From assembly GCF_004919095.1 (NCBI RefSeq), contig NZ_STGJ01000002.1, positions 214,503 to 278,502 of the forward strand: a stretch of 64,000 nucleotides of DNA, written 5' to 3'. This document shows, in pieces, positions 35,453 through 47,983 of this stretch. The position numbers were made by a program, and so were the translations under genes. Source of the DNA: Crenobacter intestini. GTDB lineage: Bacteria > Pseudomonadota > Gammaproteobacteria > Burkholderiales > Chromobacteriaceae. Positions within the stretch are counted from its first letter, which is position 1. Each line of letters begins with the position of its first letter. A model generated the notes under the pieces. That model was not told the origin of the DNA and did no database searches. It was given only the letters and a program-made list of their open reading frames with translations.

Positions 35453-36436
35453 TCAGCCGCGGGTGCCGGCAAGGTGCGCGGCGAGCGCGACCGCCTCGAA
35501 CAGGCTGCCCGGGTGGGCGCGGCCGCTGCCGGCCAACTCCAGCGCGGTGCCGTGGTCGACCGAGGTGCGCACGATGGGCAGGCCGAGCGTCACGTTGACG
35601 CCGGCGCCGAAGCTCGCGTACTTGAGCACCGGCAGCCCCTGGTCGTGGTACATCGCGAGCACCGCGTCGGCGCCTTCGAGCCTGGCAGGGTTGAACAGCG
35701 TGTCGGCCGGCAGCGGGCCGACGAGGTCCATCCCCTTGGCGCGCAGGCGGCGCAGCACGGGCTCGATCACGTCGATTTCCTCGCGGCCGAGGTGGCCGCC
35801 TTCGCCCGCGTGCGGGTTGAGCCCGGCGACCAGGATGCGCGGAGAGGCGATGCCGAACTTGTGCACGAGGTCGGCGTGCAGGATGGCGATCACCTCGGCG
35901 AGGCTGTCGGCGGTGATCGCGTCGGCGACCTCGCGCAGCGGCAGGTGGGTGGTCGCCAGCGCGACGCGCAGGCCGCCGCCCGCCAGCATCATCACGACCT
36001 TCCGTGTGCCGGTGCGCTCGGCAAGGTATTCGGTATGCCCGGAAAACGGCACGCCAGCGTCGTTGATCACACCCTTGTGCACCGGCGCGGTGACCATGCC
36101 GGCAAAGCGGCCGGCGACGCAGCCGTCGATCGCCGCGTCCAGCGTCGCGAGCACGTAGGACGCGCTGGCCGTATCGAGCACGCCCGGCCGGGCGGGCGCG
36201 GCAAGCGGCACATGCAGCACCTCAAGTGTGCCGGCGGGCGGCGGCGGGCTGTCCGGCTGCCAGTCGGCTAGCGGCACAGAGAGCCCGAGCGCTTGCGCGC
36301 GTGCGGCGAGCAGCGCGCGGTCGGCGACGAGCACGCAGCGCGCGCCGTGGTCGCGGCTCGCGAGCGCGAGCACCAGGTCGGGGCCGATGCCGGCAGGCTC
36401 GCCGGCGGTGACAGCCAGGGTCGGTCGCGTCCGCAT
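35453..36436 (-). CDS. pdxA: 4-Hydroxythreonine-4-phosphate dehydrogenase
   Basis: NAD-dependent step of pyridoxal-phosphate synthesis. The 327 residues have the start [15 protein letters not shown], the metal-binding site around [27 protein letters not shown], and the C-terminal [20 protein letters not shown] and [11 protein letters not shown]. It follows surA by 4 bp. In many relatives rsmA (ksgA) comes next in this operon; here it is absent and the large oxidoreductase follows. Confidence 0.95.
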   Translation of the reverse strand: MRTRPTLAVTAGEPAGIGPDLVLALASRDHGARCVLVADRALLAARAQALGLSVPLADWQPDSPPPPAGTLEVLHVPLAAPARPGVLDTASASYVLATLDAAIDGCVAGRFAGMVTAPVHKGVINDAGVPFSGHTEYLAERTGTRKVVMMLAGGGLRVALATTHLPLREVADAITADSLAEVIAILHADLVHKFGIASPRILVAGLNPHAGEGGHLGREEIDVIEPVLRRLRAKGMDLVGPLPADTLFNPARLEGADAVLAMYHDQGLPVLKYASFGAGVNVTLGLPIVRTSVDHGTALELAGSGRAHPGSLFEAVALAAHLAGTRG

Positions 36437-36440
36437 GGCC

Positions 36441-37733
36441 TTAGTCGTCGCTCAGCTTGTCCTCGATATACGCCGAGTCCTTCAGCTGCTGCAGCCAGTC
36501 CTGGTACGCCTGTTCGGCCTTGCGCTGGCGGATTTCCTGCTTGACCGCGGCCTTCTCGCGCTCGCCGGAGACGTCCTGCGTGCGGGTGTTTTCCAGCCGG
36601 ATCAGGTGGTAGCCGAACGGCGAGCGTACCGGCGCGCTGGTCTCGCCGGGCTTGAGCGCGAGCATGGCCCGCTCGAACTCGGGGACGGTGTCGCCCTTGT
36701 TCATCCAGCCGAGGTCCCCGCCTTGCGGCGCGCTGCCGTCCTCGGAGAAGCGGCGCGCGAGTTCGTCGAACTTGGCGCCCTGCTGCAGGCGGTCGCGTAC
36801 CTGCTCGATGCGCGTACGCGCGTCGGCCTCGGAGACCGCCTCGTTGGTGCGGACTAGGATATGGCGGACGCGGTATTGCTCGACCATCTGCGGCGCCGAG
36901 CGGTCGCGCTTCTCGATCAGCTGGAACAGATAAAAGCCGGACGGCGTGCGCACCACGTCGGTGGTCTGGCCGGGCGCGAGCGCGTCGAGCAGGCCGACCA
37001 GCTCCGGCGGCAGCGCAGAGCTGCCGCGCCAGCCGATCTCGCCGCCGGCGAGCGCGTTCTTGGCGTCCGAGTAGCTGGCGGCGACCTGCGCGAACGGCTT
37101 GCCTGCGGCAAGGTCGGCCTGTGCGCGGCCGATCTTCTGGCGCGCGGCGTCGATCTGCTTGGCGTCGGCGCGTTCGGGGACGCTGACCAGGATGTTGGCG
37201 ATGCGGTACTCGGCGCGCTTGGCGTTCTGCGCACTGGCGAGTACCTGCTCGACCTCCTGGTCCGATACATTGGCCTGGCTGCCGGCGACACGCTCGCGCA
37301 GCCGCTCGAGCAGCACTTCCTTGCGCAGGTTCTCGCGGAACACCGCGTAGTCGGTGCCGTCCTTGGCCAGCCGTGCGCGCAGGCCGGCTACGTCGGTACC
37401 GTTCTGGCGGGCCAGGCGGGAGACGACGTCGTCCAGTTCGCCGTCGCCGACGCGCACGCCGTTGCTGGCCGCGTACTGCAGCTGCAGCTTCTCAAGCAGC
37501 AACTGGTCGAGCACCTGGCGTTGCAGCACGGCGGCAGGCGGCAGCGGCACGCCCTGGCGCTTGAGGCCGGCTTCGACCTGCGCGAGGCGCGCGTTGACGT
37601 CGGAGAGGGTCACCGCGTCCTTGCCGACGACGGCGACGATGCGGTCGACGGTGGTGACGGCGGCACTGGCGGGCAGGGCGAAAACGCCCGCGAGGCAGGC
37701 GGCGATCAGGGTTCTTTTCATGGCGCGGTTCAT
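36441..37733 (-). CDS. surA: Periplasmic chaperone/peptidyl-prolyl isomerase SurA
   Basis: Assists folding of outer-membrane beta-barrel proteins such as LptD. The 430 residues include a signal peptide ([19 protein letters not shown]), the N-terminal chaperone domain ([18 protein letters not shown]), two parvulin domains ([12 protein letters not shown] at about 185; [12 protein letters not shown] at about 295) and a C-terminal helix. The ATG at 37733 forms an ATGA overlap with the lptD stop; an internal ATG four codons later could also act. Confidence 0.94.
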   Translation of the reverse strand: MNRAMKRTLIAACLAGVFALPASAAVTTVDRIVAVVGKDAVTLSDVNARLAQVEAGLKRQGVPLPPAAVLQRQVLDQLLLEKLQLQYAASNGVRVGDGELDDVVSRLARQNGTDVAGLRARLAKDGTDYAVFRENLRKEVLLERLRERVAGSQANVSDQEVEQVLASAQNAKRAEYRIANILVSVPERADAKQIDAARQKIGRAQADLAAGKPFAQVAASYSDAKNALAGGEIGWRGSSALPPELVGLLDALAPGQTTDVVRTPSGFYLFQLIEKRDRSAPQMVEQYRVRHILVRTNEAVSEADARTRIEQVRDRLQQGAKFDELARRFSEDGSAPQGGDLGWMNKGDTVPEFERAMLALKPGETSAPVRSPFGYHLIRLENTRTQDVSGEREKAAVKQEIRQRKAEQAYQDWLQQLKDSAYIEDKLSDD

Positions 37734-39931
37734 TCGTTGGTCTTGCTGTATCCGGGGATGGCGAGGCGCAGTTTGTCGGCGACCGAGCCGGTGCTCGACA
37801 GGTCTTTGAGTTCGAGCTGGAACATCACGCCGGTCTTGAACTTGTCGATATCGGTCAGGTAGCGCTGGCCGACCATGCGGAAGGTCCAGCAGCCTGCGTT
37901 GTACTCGAAGCCGGCCAGCGTGTCGAACGCCTGTTTGGCGGCCAGCGAGTATTCGACGCGGCCGACACCGTACAACTGGCGGGTGATCGGCCACTGCGCG
38001 GCCAGCTCGACCTGGCGGGTCGGGTACTCGAAAGTCTGGCCGTTGATGGTGACCTGTTCGTCGCGGTCGTAGCGGTAACGCACGCTGACCGTCTTGCCGG
38101 CGGCCGGCTTGTAGTAGACGCCGACGTGGTACTTCTCGGTGCGGCTGTCTTCCGGGTTGTACTGGATCGCGCCGTCGAGGCGCCAGTCACGGGTGAGGTC
38201 GCCGCCGACGGTGGCGAGGATGTCGGAGACGTTGTCGCGGCTGCGTTCGGCTTCGCCCGGCAGCGTGACGCGGTCCTTCTCGAAATAGAAGCGCTGGCCG
38301 ACGCCGACGCGCAGCCGCTCGAGGCCGCTCTCGTTGTCGATGTAGCGCGAGGTCACCGCCGCGGTCAGCTGGTTGGCTTCGTTGATGCGGTCCCAGCCCG
38401 AGTAGCGGTTCTCGGTGAACAGCTGCGTCCAGTCGAAGTCGGTGGTCGCGCTGTCGAAGTTGGGCAGCGCGCTCTGGTCGCGGTACGGGATGTTCACGTA
38501 GTAGAGGCGCGGCTCCAGCGTCTGCGTGTGCGCGTGGCCGGCAAACTCGGAGTCGCGCTCGAAGTAGAGGCCGGAGTCGACGCTGAAGGTCGGCGTGGTC
38601 ACGGTCTTGCTGCGCTCGACCTGGCGGGTCGGATCGCTCGCGTAGCGCCAGGCGTCGAGGTCGTAGCGGCGGTAGTTGACGCCGACCTTGGGCTCGACGA
38701 AGCCCCAGCTCGCGTCGGCGCGCCACTTGACCTGCGGGTAGACCATCAGGCGGTTGCCTTCCTGCAGGTCGGGGTGCGAGAAGCGGGTCGCCTCGGAGAG
38801 GAGCTGCCAGCTGAAGCCGGCCGGCAGCGCCTGGCCGCCGTTAAGCTGCAGCTGTGGCAGACGCGCGTACGGGATCAGGTCGCCGCGCGCGTTGTCGATC
38901 AGCGTCTGGTAGCGCTGCGCGCGCAGGAACACGCTGCCCCAGCCGAGGTTGTAGCTGGTCCACGCCTGGCGCTCGAGGTTGTCGCTGGACACCTGCGCGA
39001 GACGGTCGCTGAAGTCGTCGAAGTAGTCGTTGTCCGACACGTAGCTACCGTTGTAGCCCCACGACCAGTTGCTCTCGAGTTGCTGCTGGTGCTGACCCTT
39101 CCACAGGTAGCGGTGGGTGTCGGTTTCCCGGTCGCTGATCTGCTCGGTGTACAGGGTGCCGGTGTAGCCGGGCTGAAGGTAGCGGAACTCGCCGCCGAGC
39201 ATCAGGCCGCGCTTGGCGATGTAGCGCGGGAACAGTGTCGCGTCGTAGTTGGGCGCGATGTTCCAGTAGTAGGGCAGCGTGAGGTCGAGCCCGTCGCTGC
39301 CGGTGGAAACGGTGGGGAACAGCAGGCCCGACTTGCGCGCGCCGTCCAGCGGGAAGTCGATCCACGGCGTGTAGAGCACCGGCACGCCGCCCAGGTACAG
39401 CCGCGCGTTGCGCGCGACGCCGATATTGCTGCGGTAGTCGGCGTCGATGGTGGTCGCCTTCAGGTACCACGACTCGTCGCCCGGGTCGCAGGTGTTGGCG
39501 GTGGTGCGTTTTAGCTCGTAGTGCTTGTCGCCGAGGATGCGCAGCTTTTCGCTCTTGCCGCGCAGCACGCCGCCGCCCTGGTTGAACGCGAAGGTCGCCT
39601 CGTCAGCCTCGCCCTGCCGGCTTTGCATCGAGTAGTCGAGGCGCCGGCTGACGATGTCGCTGCCCGGTTGCGTCATCTGCACGCGGTCGCCGGCCTGCAC
39701 CAGTTCGCCCTTGTCGACGTAGTAATCGAGCCAGTCCGAAGTGACTTTCTGCTGGTCGCGCACGGCGACGACGTTGCCGCGCGCCTTCAATTCCTTGTCC
39801 ATCTGGCCGTCCATCGCGTCGGCGGTGACGGTCAGCGTGCCCGGCGGCAGGCCTTCGGCGAACAGGGGGGCTGCCGGGAACAGCAGGGCGACGGTGGCGG
39901 CGATGACGGTTGGGCGGAAGTTGGCTGGCAT
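37730..39931 (-). CDS. lptD: LPS-assembly protein LptD
   Basis: Outer-membrane barrel that with LptE inserts lipopolysaccharide into the outer leaflet. The 733 residues have a signal peptide (VIAATVALLFPAAPLFAEG), an N-terminal OstA-like beta-jellyroll (about 30-180, LTVTADAMDGQMDKELKARG) and a barrel of amphipathic strands. Only two Cys are present, one in NTCDPGDES (about 147) and one in NAGCWTFRM near the C-terminus, whereas E. coli LptD uses four. First gene of lptD-surA-pdxA, divergent from amgK. Confidence 0.94.
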   Translation of the reverse strand: MPANFRPTVIAATVALLFPAAPLFAEGLPPGTLTVTADAMDGQMDKELKARGNVVAVRDQQKVTSDWLDYYVDKGELVQAGDRVQMTQPGSDIVSRRLDYSMQSRQGEADEATFAFNQGGGVLRGKSEKLRILGDKHYELKRTTANTCDPGDESWYLKATTIDADYRSNIGVARNARLYLGGVPVLYTPWIDFPLDGARKSGLLFPTVSTGSDGLDLTLPYYWNIAPNYDATLFPRYIAKRGLMLGGEFRYLQPGYTGTLYTEQISDRETDTHRYLWKGQHQQQLESNWSWGYNGSYVSDNDYFDDFSDRLAQVSSDNLERQAWTSYNLGWGSVFLRAQRYQTLIDNARGDLIPYARLPQLQLNGGQALPAGFSWQLLSEATRFSHPDLQEGNRLMVYPQVKWRADASWGFVEPKVGVNYRRYDLDAWRYASDPTRQVERSKTVTTPTFSVDSGLYFERDSEFAGHAHTQTLEPRLYYVNIPYRDQSALPNFDSATTDFDWTQLFTENRYSGWDRINEANQLTAAVTSRYIDNESGLERLRVGVGQRFYFEKDRVTLPGEAERSRDNVSDILATVGGDLTRDWRLDGAIQYNPEDSRTEKYHVGVYYKPAAGKTVSVRYRYDRDEQVTINGQTFEYPTRQVELAAQWPITRQLYGVGRVEYSLAAKQAFDTLAGFEYNAGCWTFRMVGQRYLTDIDKFKTGVMFQLELKDLSSTGSVADKLRLAIPGYSKTNE

Positions 39932-39970
39932 GTGCGTCTGGGGACGTGTGGTAAGCCCGGAAAATGAAGG

Positions 39971-39988
39971 TACAATCGCACAATTGTA
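39971..39988. promoter_or_regulatory. Back-to-back -10-like elements between lptD and amgK
   Basis: TACAAT reads on the plus strand at 39971-39976 and, as an inverted repeat, on the minus strand at 39988-39983, the latter as an extended TGATACAAT. The 79-bp divergent gap thus probably holds overlapping promoters for both genes. -35 hexamers are poor. Confidence 0.4.
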
Positions 39989-40010
39989 TCAATCTCGCAA
40001 TGAAGCCACC

Positions 40011-42267
<2,257 letters not shown>

Positions 42268-42336
42268 CCTTGCACGGGCGGCGCGCGCCGTCTGTGGCAC
42301 AATGCTTGCCTCCAGTTTTCCATAAGGATGTCCCGC

Positions 42337-42930
42337 ATGATCGGACGCCTGAGCGGTACCCTCGTCGAAAAGCAGCCGCCGCAGATCGTGATCGACGCCG
42401 GCGGCGTCGGCTACGAGGTCGACGTGCCGATGAACACCTTCTACCAGTTGCCGGCGACAGGTAGCCCGGTCTCGCTGTTCACCCATCTGGTGGTACGCGA
42501 GGACGCGCACCTGTTGTTCGGCTTCGCCAGCCGCGACGAGCGCGAGGCATTCCGCCGCTTGATCAAGGTGTCCGGCGTCGGCGCGCGCATCGCGCTGGCC
42601 ATCCTCTCCGGCATGACCTGCGACGAGCTGGCGGTCGCGGTCGCCGCCGAGGACATCAAGCGCCTGTCGGCGGTGCCCGGCATCGGCAAGAAGACCGCCG
42701 AGCGCCTGGTGCTCGAGTTGCGCGGCAAGCTCGCCACCGGCGCGCTGCTCGCCACGCCGGGCGGGCTGCCGCTGGCGACCACCCCGGACGAGAAGTCCGA
42801 CATCGTCTCGGCGCTGCTCGCGCTCGGGTACAACGAGAAGGAGGCCGCCGCCGCGGTCAAGCCGCTACCCGCGGACGTCGGCGTGAGCGACGGCGTGCGC
42901 CTCGCGCTTAAGAACCTGATGAAAGGCTGA
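42337..42930 (+). CDS. ruvA: Holliday junction branch-migration subunit RuvA
   Basis: Binds the four-way junction and recruits RuvB. The 197-residue protein starts [12 protein letters not shown], exactly the family N-terminus, preceded by AAGGA eight bases upstream; the ATG nine bases earlier lacks this. The two helix-hairpin-helix motifs ([32 protein letters not shown]) and a C-terminal RuvB-binding domain ([20 protein letters not shown]) are intact. Confidence 0.95.
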   Translation: MIGRLSGTLVEKQPPQIVIDAGGVGYEVDVPMNTFYQLPATGSPVSLFTHLVVREDAHLLFGFASRDEREAFRRLIKVSGVGARIALAILSGMTCDELAVAVAAEDIKRLSAVPGIGKKTAERLVLELRGKLATGALLATPGGLPLATTPDEKSDIVSALLALGYNEKEAAAAVKPLPADVGVSDGVRLALKNLMKG

Positions 42931-42934
42931 CAGC

Positions 42935-43687
42935 ATGGCCAACGTCGCGGTATTGATCGACGCGGACAACGTCTCCCCCAACTGGATCGAGGACGTGCTC
43001 GAAGAGGCCGGCAAGCTGGGCGTGCTCGCGCTCAAGCGCGTGTACGGCGACTTCAGCAAGCACGACAAGGCGTGGCGCACGCTGTGCGCGCGCTTCGCGA
43101 TCCACCCGATCCAGCAGTTCCCCAATACCAAGGGCAAGAACGCGTCCGACATCTCGATGGTGATCGACGCGATGGACCTGCTGCACTCGGGCCGCTTCCA
43201 GAGCTTCTGCCTGGTCTCCAGCGACAGCGACTTCTCGCGCCTGGCGACCCGCCTGCGCGAGGACGGCATCGAGGTGTGGGGCTTCGGCGAGGAGAAGACC
43301 CCGGGCGCCTTCGTCAACGCGTGCAGCAAGTTCGTCTACGTCGAGGTGCTGGCCGAAGAGGCCGAGCCCGAGTCGGAGGCGGTGAAGCCGGAAGCCGGCA
43401 AGGCGCCCGAGGCGCCGCAGCGCGTGTTGCGCCCGCTCGACAAGAAGCTGCGCGCGCAGTTCAAGAAGGCGATCGAGGCCTCGGGCGACGACGAGGGCTG
43501 GGCGGACCTGGGCGGCGCGAACAGCCTGCTCGGGCAGTGGATGCCGGACTTCGACCCGCGCAACTACGGCTACCGCAAGATTTCCGAACTGGTCGAGAAG
43601 TCCGGCTGGTTCGAGGTGAAGAAGGCGGCGCAGGGGCGCGGCGGCGTGTCGATCCGCCTGAAGGCCGGCAACGGCAAGAAAAAGTAG
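42935..43687 (+). CDS. NYN-domain protein with C-terminal LOTUS/OST-HTH domain
   Basis: A 250-residue protein. Residues 1-145 are a NYN (PIN-like) domain of the LabA/DUF88 type: [18 protein letters not shown] (catalytic Asp), [18 protein letters not shown] (Asp) and [17 protein letters not shown] (Asp pair). A charged linker (about 148-175) leads to a LOTUS/OST-HTH-like domain (about 176-250, [41 protein letters not shown]). Such proteins are predicted ribonucleases. It starts 4 bp after ruvA and lies between ruvA and ruvB. A repeat follows. Confidence 0.85.
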   Translation: MANVAVLIDADNVSPNWIEDVLEEAGKLGVLALKRVYGDFSKHDKAWRTLCARFAIHPIQQFPNTKGKNASDISMVIDAMDLLHSGRFQSFCLVSSDSDFSRLATRLREDGIEVWGFGEEKTPGAFVNACSKFVYVEVLAEEAEPESEAVKPEAGKAPEAPQRVLRPLDKKLRAQFKKAIEASGDDEGWADLGGANSLLGQWMPDFDPRNYGYRKISELVEKSGWFEVKKAAQGRGGVSIRLKAGNGKKK

Positions 43688-43692
43688 GCAAA

Positions 43693-43823
43693 GTTGGGTG
43701 GGTTAGCCAAGTAGGGGCGTCACCCACCAGCGGGCTGCCCTTGGTGTGGGTGATGCGTTGCGGCCTTGCCTGCAGCGCTTGCCCCTTGTGGTGGATTACG
43801 GCCTGCGGCCTAACCCACCCTAC
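43693..43823. repeat. REP-like repeat with inverted ends between the NYN gene and ruvB
   Basis: GGGTGGGTTAG (43696-43706) and CTAACCCACCC (43810-43820) are exact 11-bp inverted ends. An inner exact pair (43720-43727 with 43746-43753) is nested inside. The right end shares the TAACCCACCCTAC core with the repeats at 56380 and 56541. It is non-coding and splits the ruv cluster. Confidence 0.75.
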
Positions 43824-43872
43824 CTCACTGTTCCTCATCAAGGGCAGCTCATGCGTCTGTGTCAGGAACCCG

Positions 43873-44907
<1,035 letters not shown>

Positions 44908-44908
44908 C

Positions 44909-45628
44909 ATGCAGCGGCTGATCATCAAGACGGGCTCGGCCCTGCCTGCGCTGCGCGAACGGCTCGGCGACTACGAGGACTGGATCGCCGCCGGGCTGGG
45001 GGAGGGCGGCTGGCGGGTGGTCGACGCGACGGCGCTCGAAGCGTTGCCGCCGCCCGCCGCGGTCGCCGGCGTGGTGGTGACCGGCTCGCCGGCCATGGTC
45101 AGCGACCGTGCGCCGTGGAGCGTGGCGCTGGCGACCTGGTTAAAGGCTGCGCACGCGGCGGGCGTGCCGCTATTGGGCATCTGCTACGGCCACCAGTTGC
45201 TGGCCGACGCGCTGGGCGGCGAGGTCGGCTACCACCCGGCGGGGGCGGAAGTCGGCTTTGCCCGCGTAGAGCTCACCGCCGCCGCCGGCGCCGACCCCTT
45301 GTTCGGCTATCTGCCGGCGTCGTTCGACGCGGCGGTGATCCACTGGCAGAGCGTGCTGCGTCTGCCGCCGGGCGCGGTACGCCTGGCCGGCAACGATTTC
45401 GAGCCCAACCACGCGTTCCGGGTCGGTGAGAGCATCGGCGTGCAGTTCCATCCGGAATTCAGCGCCGAGGCGATCCGCGGCTACCTCGGCTTGCTGGCCG
45501 AACGCCTCGCCGGCGAGGGGCTGGACGCCCGTAGCCTTGCCGCCTACCCGGACGACCTCACCGCCGCCGCCGGCTTGCTGCGCCGTTTCGCGGCGCGGGT
45601 GCGCGACGGCGTGGCGCGACCGGCGTAG
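44909..45628 (+). CDS. Class I glutamine amidotransferase (GuaA N-terminal-like)
   Basis: A 239-residue single-domain glutamine amidotransferase. The catalytic Cys is in PLLGICYGHQLLADAL (about residue 92) and the His in IGVQFHPEFSAEAI (about 180). It lacks the synthetase domain of GuaA, and resembles the YfeJ/GATase1 group thought to deglutamylate or hydrolyse gamma-glutamyl compounds. Its ribosome site (GAGGGAGG) lies inside the ruvB 3' end, one base separating the two genes. Confidence 0.87.
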   Translation: MQRLIIKTGSALPALRERLGDYEDWIAAGLGEGGWRVVDATALEALPPPAAVAGVVVTGSPAMVSDRAPWSVALATWLKAAHAAGVPLLGICYGHQLLADALGGEVGYHPAGAEVGFARVELTAAAGADPLFGYLPASFDAAVIHWQSVLRLPPGAVRLAGNDFEPNHAFRVGESIGVQFHPEFSAEAIRGYLGLLAERLAGEGLDARSLAAYPDDLTAAAGLLRRFAARVRDGVARPA

Positions 45629-45666
45629 AATCCCGTTGAGATTTTTAATTTGCTAGGGGTAAACGT

Positions 45667-46056
45667 ATGTTTTATGCGCTACTCGGAGCGACCCTGCTGG
45701 TCGCCCTGCTGACCTCGCTTGCGACCGCCAAGTTCTTCGACGGCGCGGTCGGCAAGATCCTGTCGCGCATCGTCGGTGACGAGCTGGCCGACCCGTGGCG
45801 GCGTTACCTGCGTTTCGCGGTCGTGGTCGTCGGCGTATCCGGCGGCGTGCGGCTGTGGGAGCTGGAAAAGTACGTGACCGCCAGCCGCGAGTCGGCCGCG
45901 CTGGAGCTGAACGGCATGCGCTGGACGCTGGAAATCTACCGCACGCTGATCGAGACCCTGCAGTCGATCGCGTGGGTGATGCTGCTGTTTTTCCTCGCCG
46001 CGATGATCGCCTACGTGATCGTGCGCGCGATCGAGATGCGGCAGGACCATCGCTGA
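45667..46056 (+). CDS. Small membrane protein of unknown function
   Basis: I do not recognise this 129-residue protein. It has three likely membrane spans: MFYALLGATLLVALLTSLAT at the N-terminus, YLRFAVVVVGVSGGV near residue 48, and IAWVMLLFFLAAMIAYVIVR near the C-terminus, with a charged central helix. A CTAGGGG ribosome-site-like sequence precedes the ATG. A strong terminator follows. Confidence 0.65.
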   Translation: MFYALLGATLLVALLTSLATAKFFDGAVGKILSRIVGDELADPWRRYLRFAVVVVGVSGGVRLWELEKYVTASRESAALELNGMRWTLEIYRTLIETLQSIAWVMLLFFLAAMIAYVIVRAIEMRQDHR

Positions 46057-46364
46057 GCATATCAGGCCGTCCGACAGGCGTCCCGCGAGCGGGGCGCTTT
46101 TTTTGCGCGTTTAGCTTCGCATTTATTCGATTGTTGCGCGTTATTTTTCATTCTTGGCATTTCAGGCAGGTATTGGGTGGGTGGCGTTCGAAGCGGCAAT
46201 GGTTTTGGCTGGCCCGGATGAATGTTTGTAGAAAATATTATTCGAATGTAATTTGACGCTAATGTTTTGCTTCGGGCAGACTGGTTCCAATCCCGCCGCC
46301 CGGCGGGGCGTCCCACCAACAGGCCGGCAGCGTTGCCGGCCGGTACCTGTCCGAAAGGGATTGC
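46057..46364. other. 308-bp intergenic region before the AbgT gene
   Basis: It contains the terminator at 46078-46104 and then a conspicuously A+T-rich tract (about 46105-46270, with TATTATTCGAATGTAATTTG-like sequence). A short GCCGGC-type hairpin lies near 46325. The A+T-rich part probably holds the AbgT promoter or an operator, but no consensus hexamer pair was convincing. Confidence 0.5.
46078..46104 (+). terminator. Intrinsic terminator after the 129-residue membrane protein gene
   Basis: GCGTCCCGC (46078-46086) pairs with GCGGGGCGC (46089-46097), one G-U pair, then seven T. Confidence 0.85.
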
Positions 46365-47915
46365 ATGGAAGAAGTGATTCAACAGGCGGCGCCGCAGGCG
46401 CCGCGTGGTCTGGTCGACCGCATGCTCGACACCATCGAGCGCGTCGGCAACCGCCTGCCCGACCCGGTGACGCTGTTCATCGGCCTGACCCTCATCGTGT
46501 TCGTCGGCAGTTACTTTGCCGCGGAGGCCGGCCTGTCCGCGCTCAAGCCGGGCAGCGGCGAGACCATCGTGCCGGTGTCGCTGATGAGCGCCGACGCGAT
46601 CCGCGCGTGGATCGTCGACGCGCCCAGGCATTTCGCGCTGTTCCCGCCGCTGGCGACCGTGCTGGTCGCCATGCTCGGCGTCGGCGTCGCCGAACGTAGC
46701 GGCCTGCTCGCCGCGCTGCTGGGCAGGCTGGTTGCCTGCTCGCCGCGCGTGCTGCTGACCCCGATCATCGTGTTCATCGGCGTGCTCTCCAACGTCGCGG
46801 CCGACGTCGGCTACGTGGTGGTAGTGCCGCTCTCCGCGATGCTGTTCGCCGCGTCCGGTCGCCATCCGATCGCCGGCCTCGCCGCCGCGTTCGCCGGCGT
46901 CTCCGGCGGCTTCTCGGCCAACATCCTGCTCTCCACGCTCGACCCGATGCTCGCCGGCATCTCCGAAGCGGCCGCGCATATCGTCGACCCGGCGTATACG
47001 GTGAGTGCGGTGGCCAACTACACCTTCATGGCCGCCTCGACCGTCACCGTCGCGCTGCTGGCGTGGTACGTGACCGACCGCGTGATCGAACCGCGCCTGC
47101 CGGCGTGGCGCGACCGGGGCGGCGAAGAGATGCAGCGCTGCTCGGCGTCCGAGGCGCGCGGCATGCGCTTTGCCGGCATTGCCTTCGCGGTGCTGCTGGG
47201 CCTGATCCTGTGGGCGACGCTGCCGGAAGGCGCGCTGCTGCGCAACCCGGCGACCGGCGGCTTCGTGCCGTCGCCCTTGATTGGCGGCGTGGTGATCCTG
47301 ATCATGCTGGTGTTCCTGATCCCGGGCATCGCCTACGGCGTCGGCACCCGTACCTACAAGAGCGACCGCGACGTCGCCCGCGCCATGTCGCAGAGCATGT
47401 CCGACATGGGCTACTACCTGGTGCTCGCCTTCTTCGCCGCGCAGTTCATCGCGTTGTTCGCCGACAGCAAGCTCGGCCTGATCCTCGCGATCAACGGCGC
47501 CGAGGCGCTGCAGGCGCTGGGCCTGTCCGGCCTGCCGCTCTTGCTGCTGTTCGTGCTGCTGACCGGCTTCATCAACCTGTTCATCGGCTCGGCGTCGGCC
47601 AAGTGGGCGCTGCTCGCGCCGATCTTCGTGCCGATGCTGATGCTGACCGGCTTCTCGCCGGAGGCGACCCAGCTCGCGTACCGCATCGGCGACTCGGTGA
47701 CCAACATCATCACCCCGCTGATGGTGTACTTCCCGATGGTGCTGGTGATGGCCAAGCGTTACCTGCCCAATTACGGCCTGGGTAACCTGATCGCCCTGAT
47801 GCTGCCTTACTCAGTGGTGTTCCTGATCGGCTGGAGCGTGATGCTCGCGGCGTGGCTGGCGCTGGGCCTGCCGATCGGCCCGGGGGTTTCGACCTTCCTG
47901 CCGGTCGCCGGCTGA
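46365..47915 (+). CDS. AbgT-family transporter
   Basis: A 516-residue membrane protein of the AbgT family: E. coli AbgT imports p-aminobenzoyl-glutamate and Neisseria MtrF exports sulfonamides. About nine to eleven spans are visible, with family motifs RVGNRLPDPVTLFIGLTLIV near residue 25, VAADVGYVVVVPLSAM, GGFSANILLSTLDPMLAG, and GYYLVLAFFAAQFIALFADS. The C-terminal half holds MLMLTGFSPEATQLAYRIGD. Ribosome site GAAAGGGA. Whether it imports or exports is not determinable. Confidence 0.9.
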   Translation: MEEVIQQAAPQAPRGLVDRMLDTIERVGNRLPDPVTLFIGLTLIVFVGSYFAAEAGLSALKPGSGETIVPVSLMSADAIRAWIVDAPRHFALFPPLATVLVAMLGVGVAERSGLLAALLGRLVACSPRVLLTPIIVFIGVLSNVAADVGYVVVVPLSAMLFAASGRHPIAGLAAAFAGVSGGFSANILLSTLDPMLAGISEAAAHIVDPAYTVSAVANYTFMAASTVTVALLAWYVTDRVIEPRLPAWRDRGGEEMQRCSASEARGMRFAGIAFAVLLGLILWATLPEGALLRNPATGGFVPSPLIGGVVILIMLVFLIPGIAYGVGTRTYKSDRDVARAMSQSMSDMGYYLVLAFFAAQFIALFADSKLGLILAINGAEALQALGLSGLPLLLLFVLLTGFINLFIGSASAKWALLAPIFVPMLMLTGFSPEATQLAYRIGDSVTNIITPLMVYFPMVLVMAKRYLPNYGLGNLIALMLPYSVVFLIGWSVMLAAWLALGLPIGPGVSTFLPVAG

Positions 47916-47934
47916 TTCGGCTTAGCACGACAAG

Positions 47935-47962
47935 AGGGCTTCCCCGCGGGGAAGCCCTTTTT
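47935..47962. terminator. Bidirectional terminator between the AbgT and polyamine-binding genes
   Basis: Perfect 11-bp stem (47935-47945 with 47948-47958) and TTTT on the plus strand; also positioned for the converging minus-strand gene. Confidence 0.9.
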
Positions 47963-47983
47963 GCTGGCGGTTGAAGGTGACGA

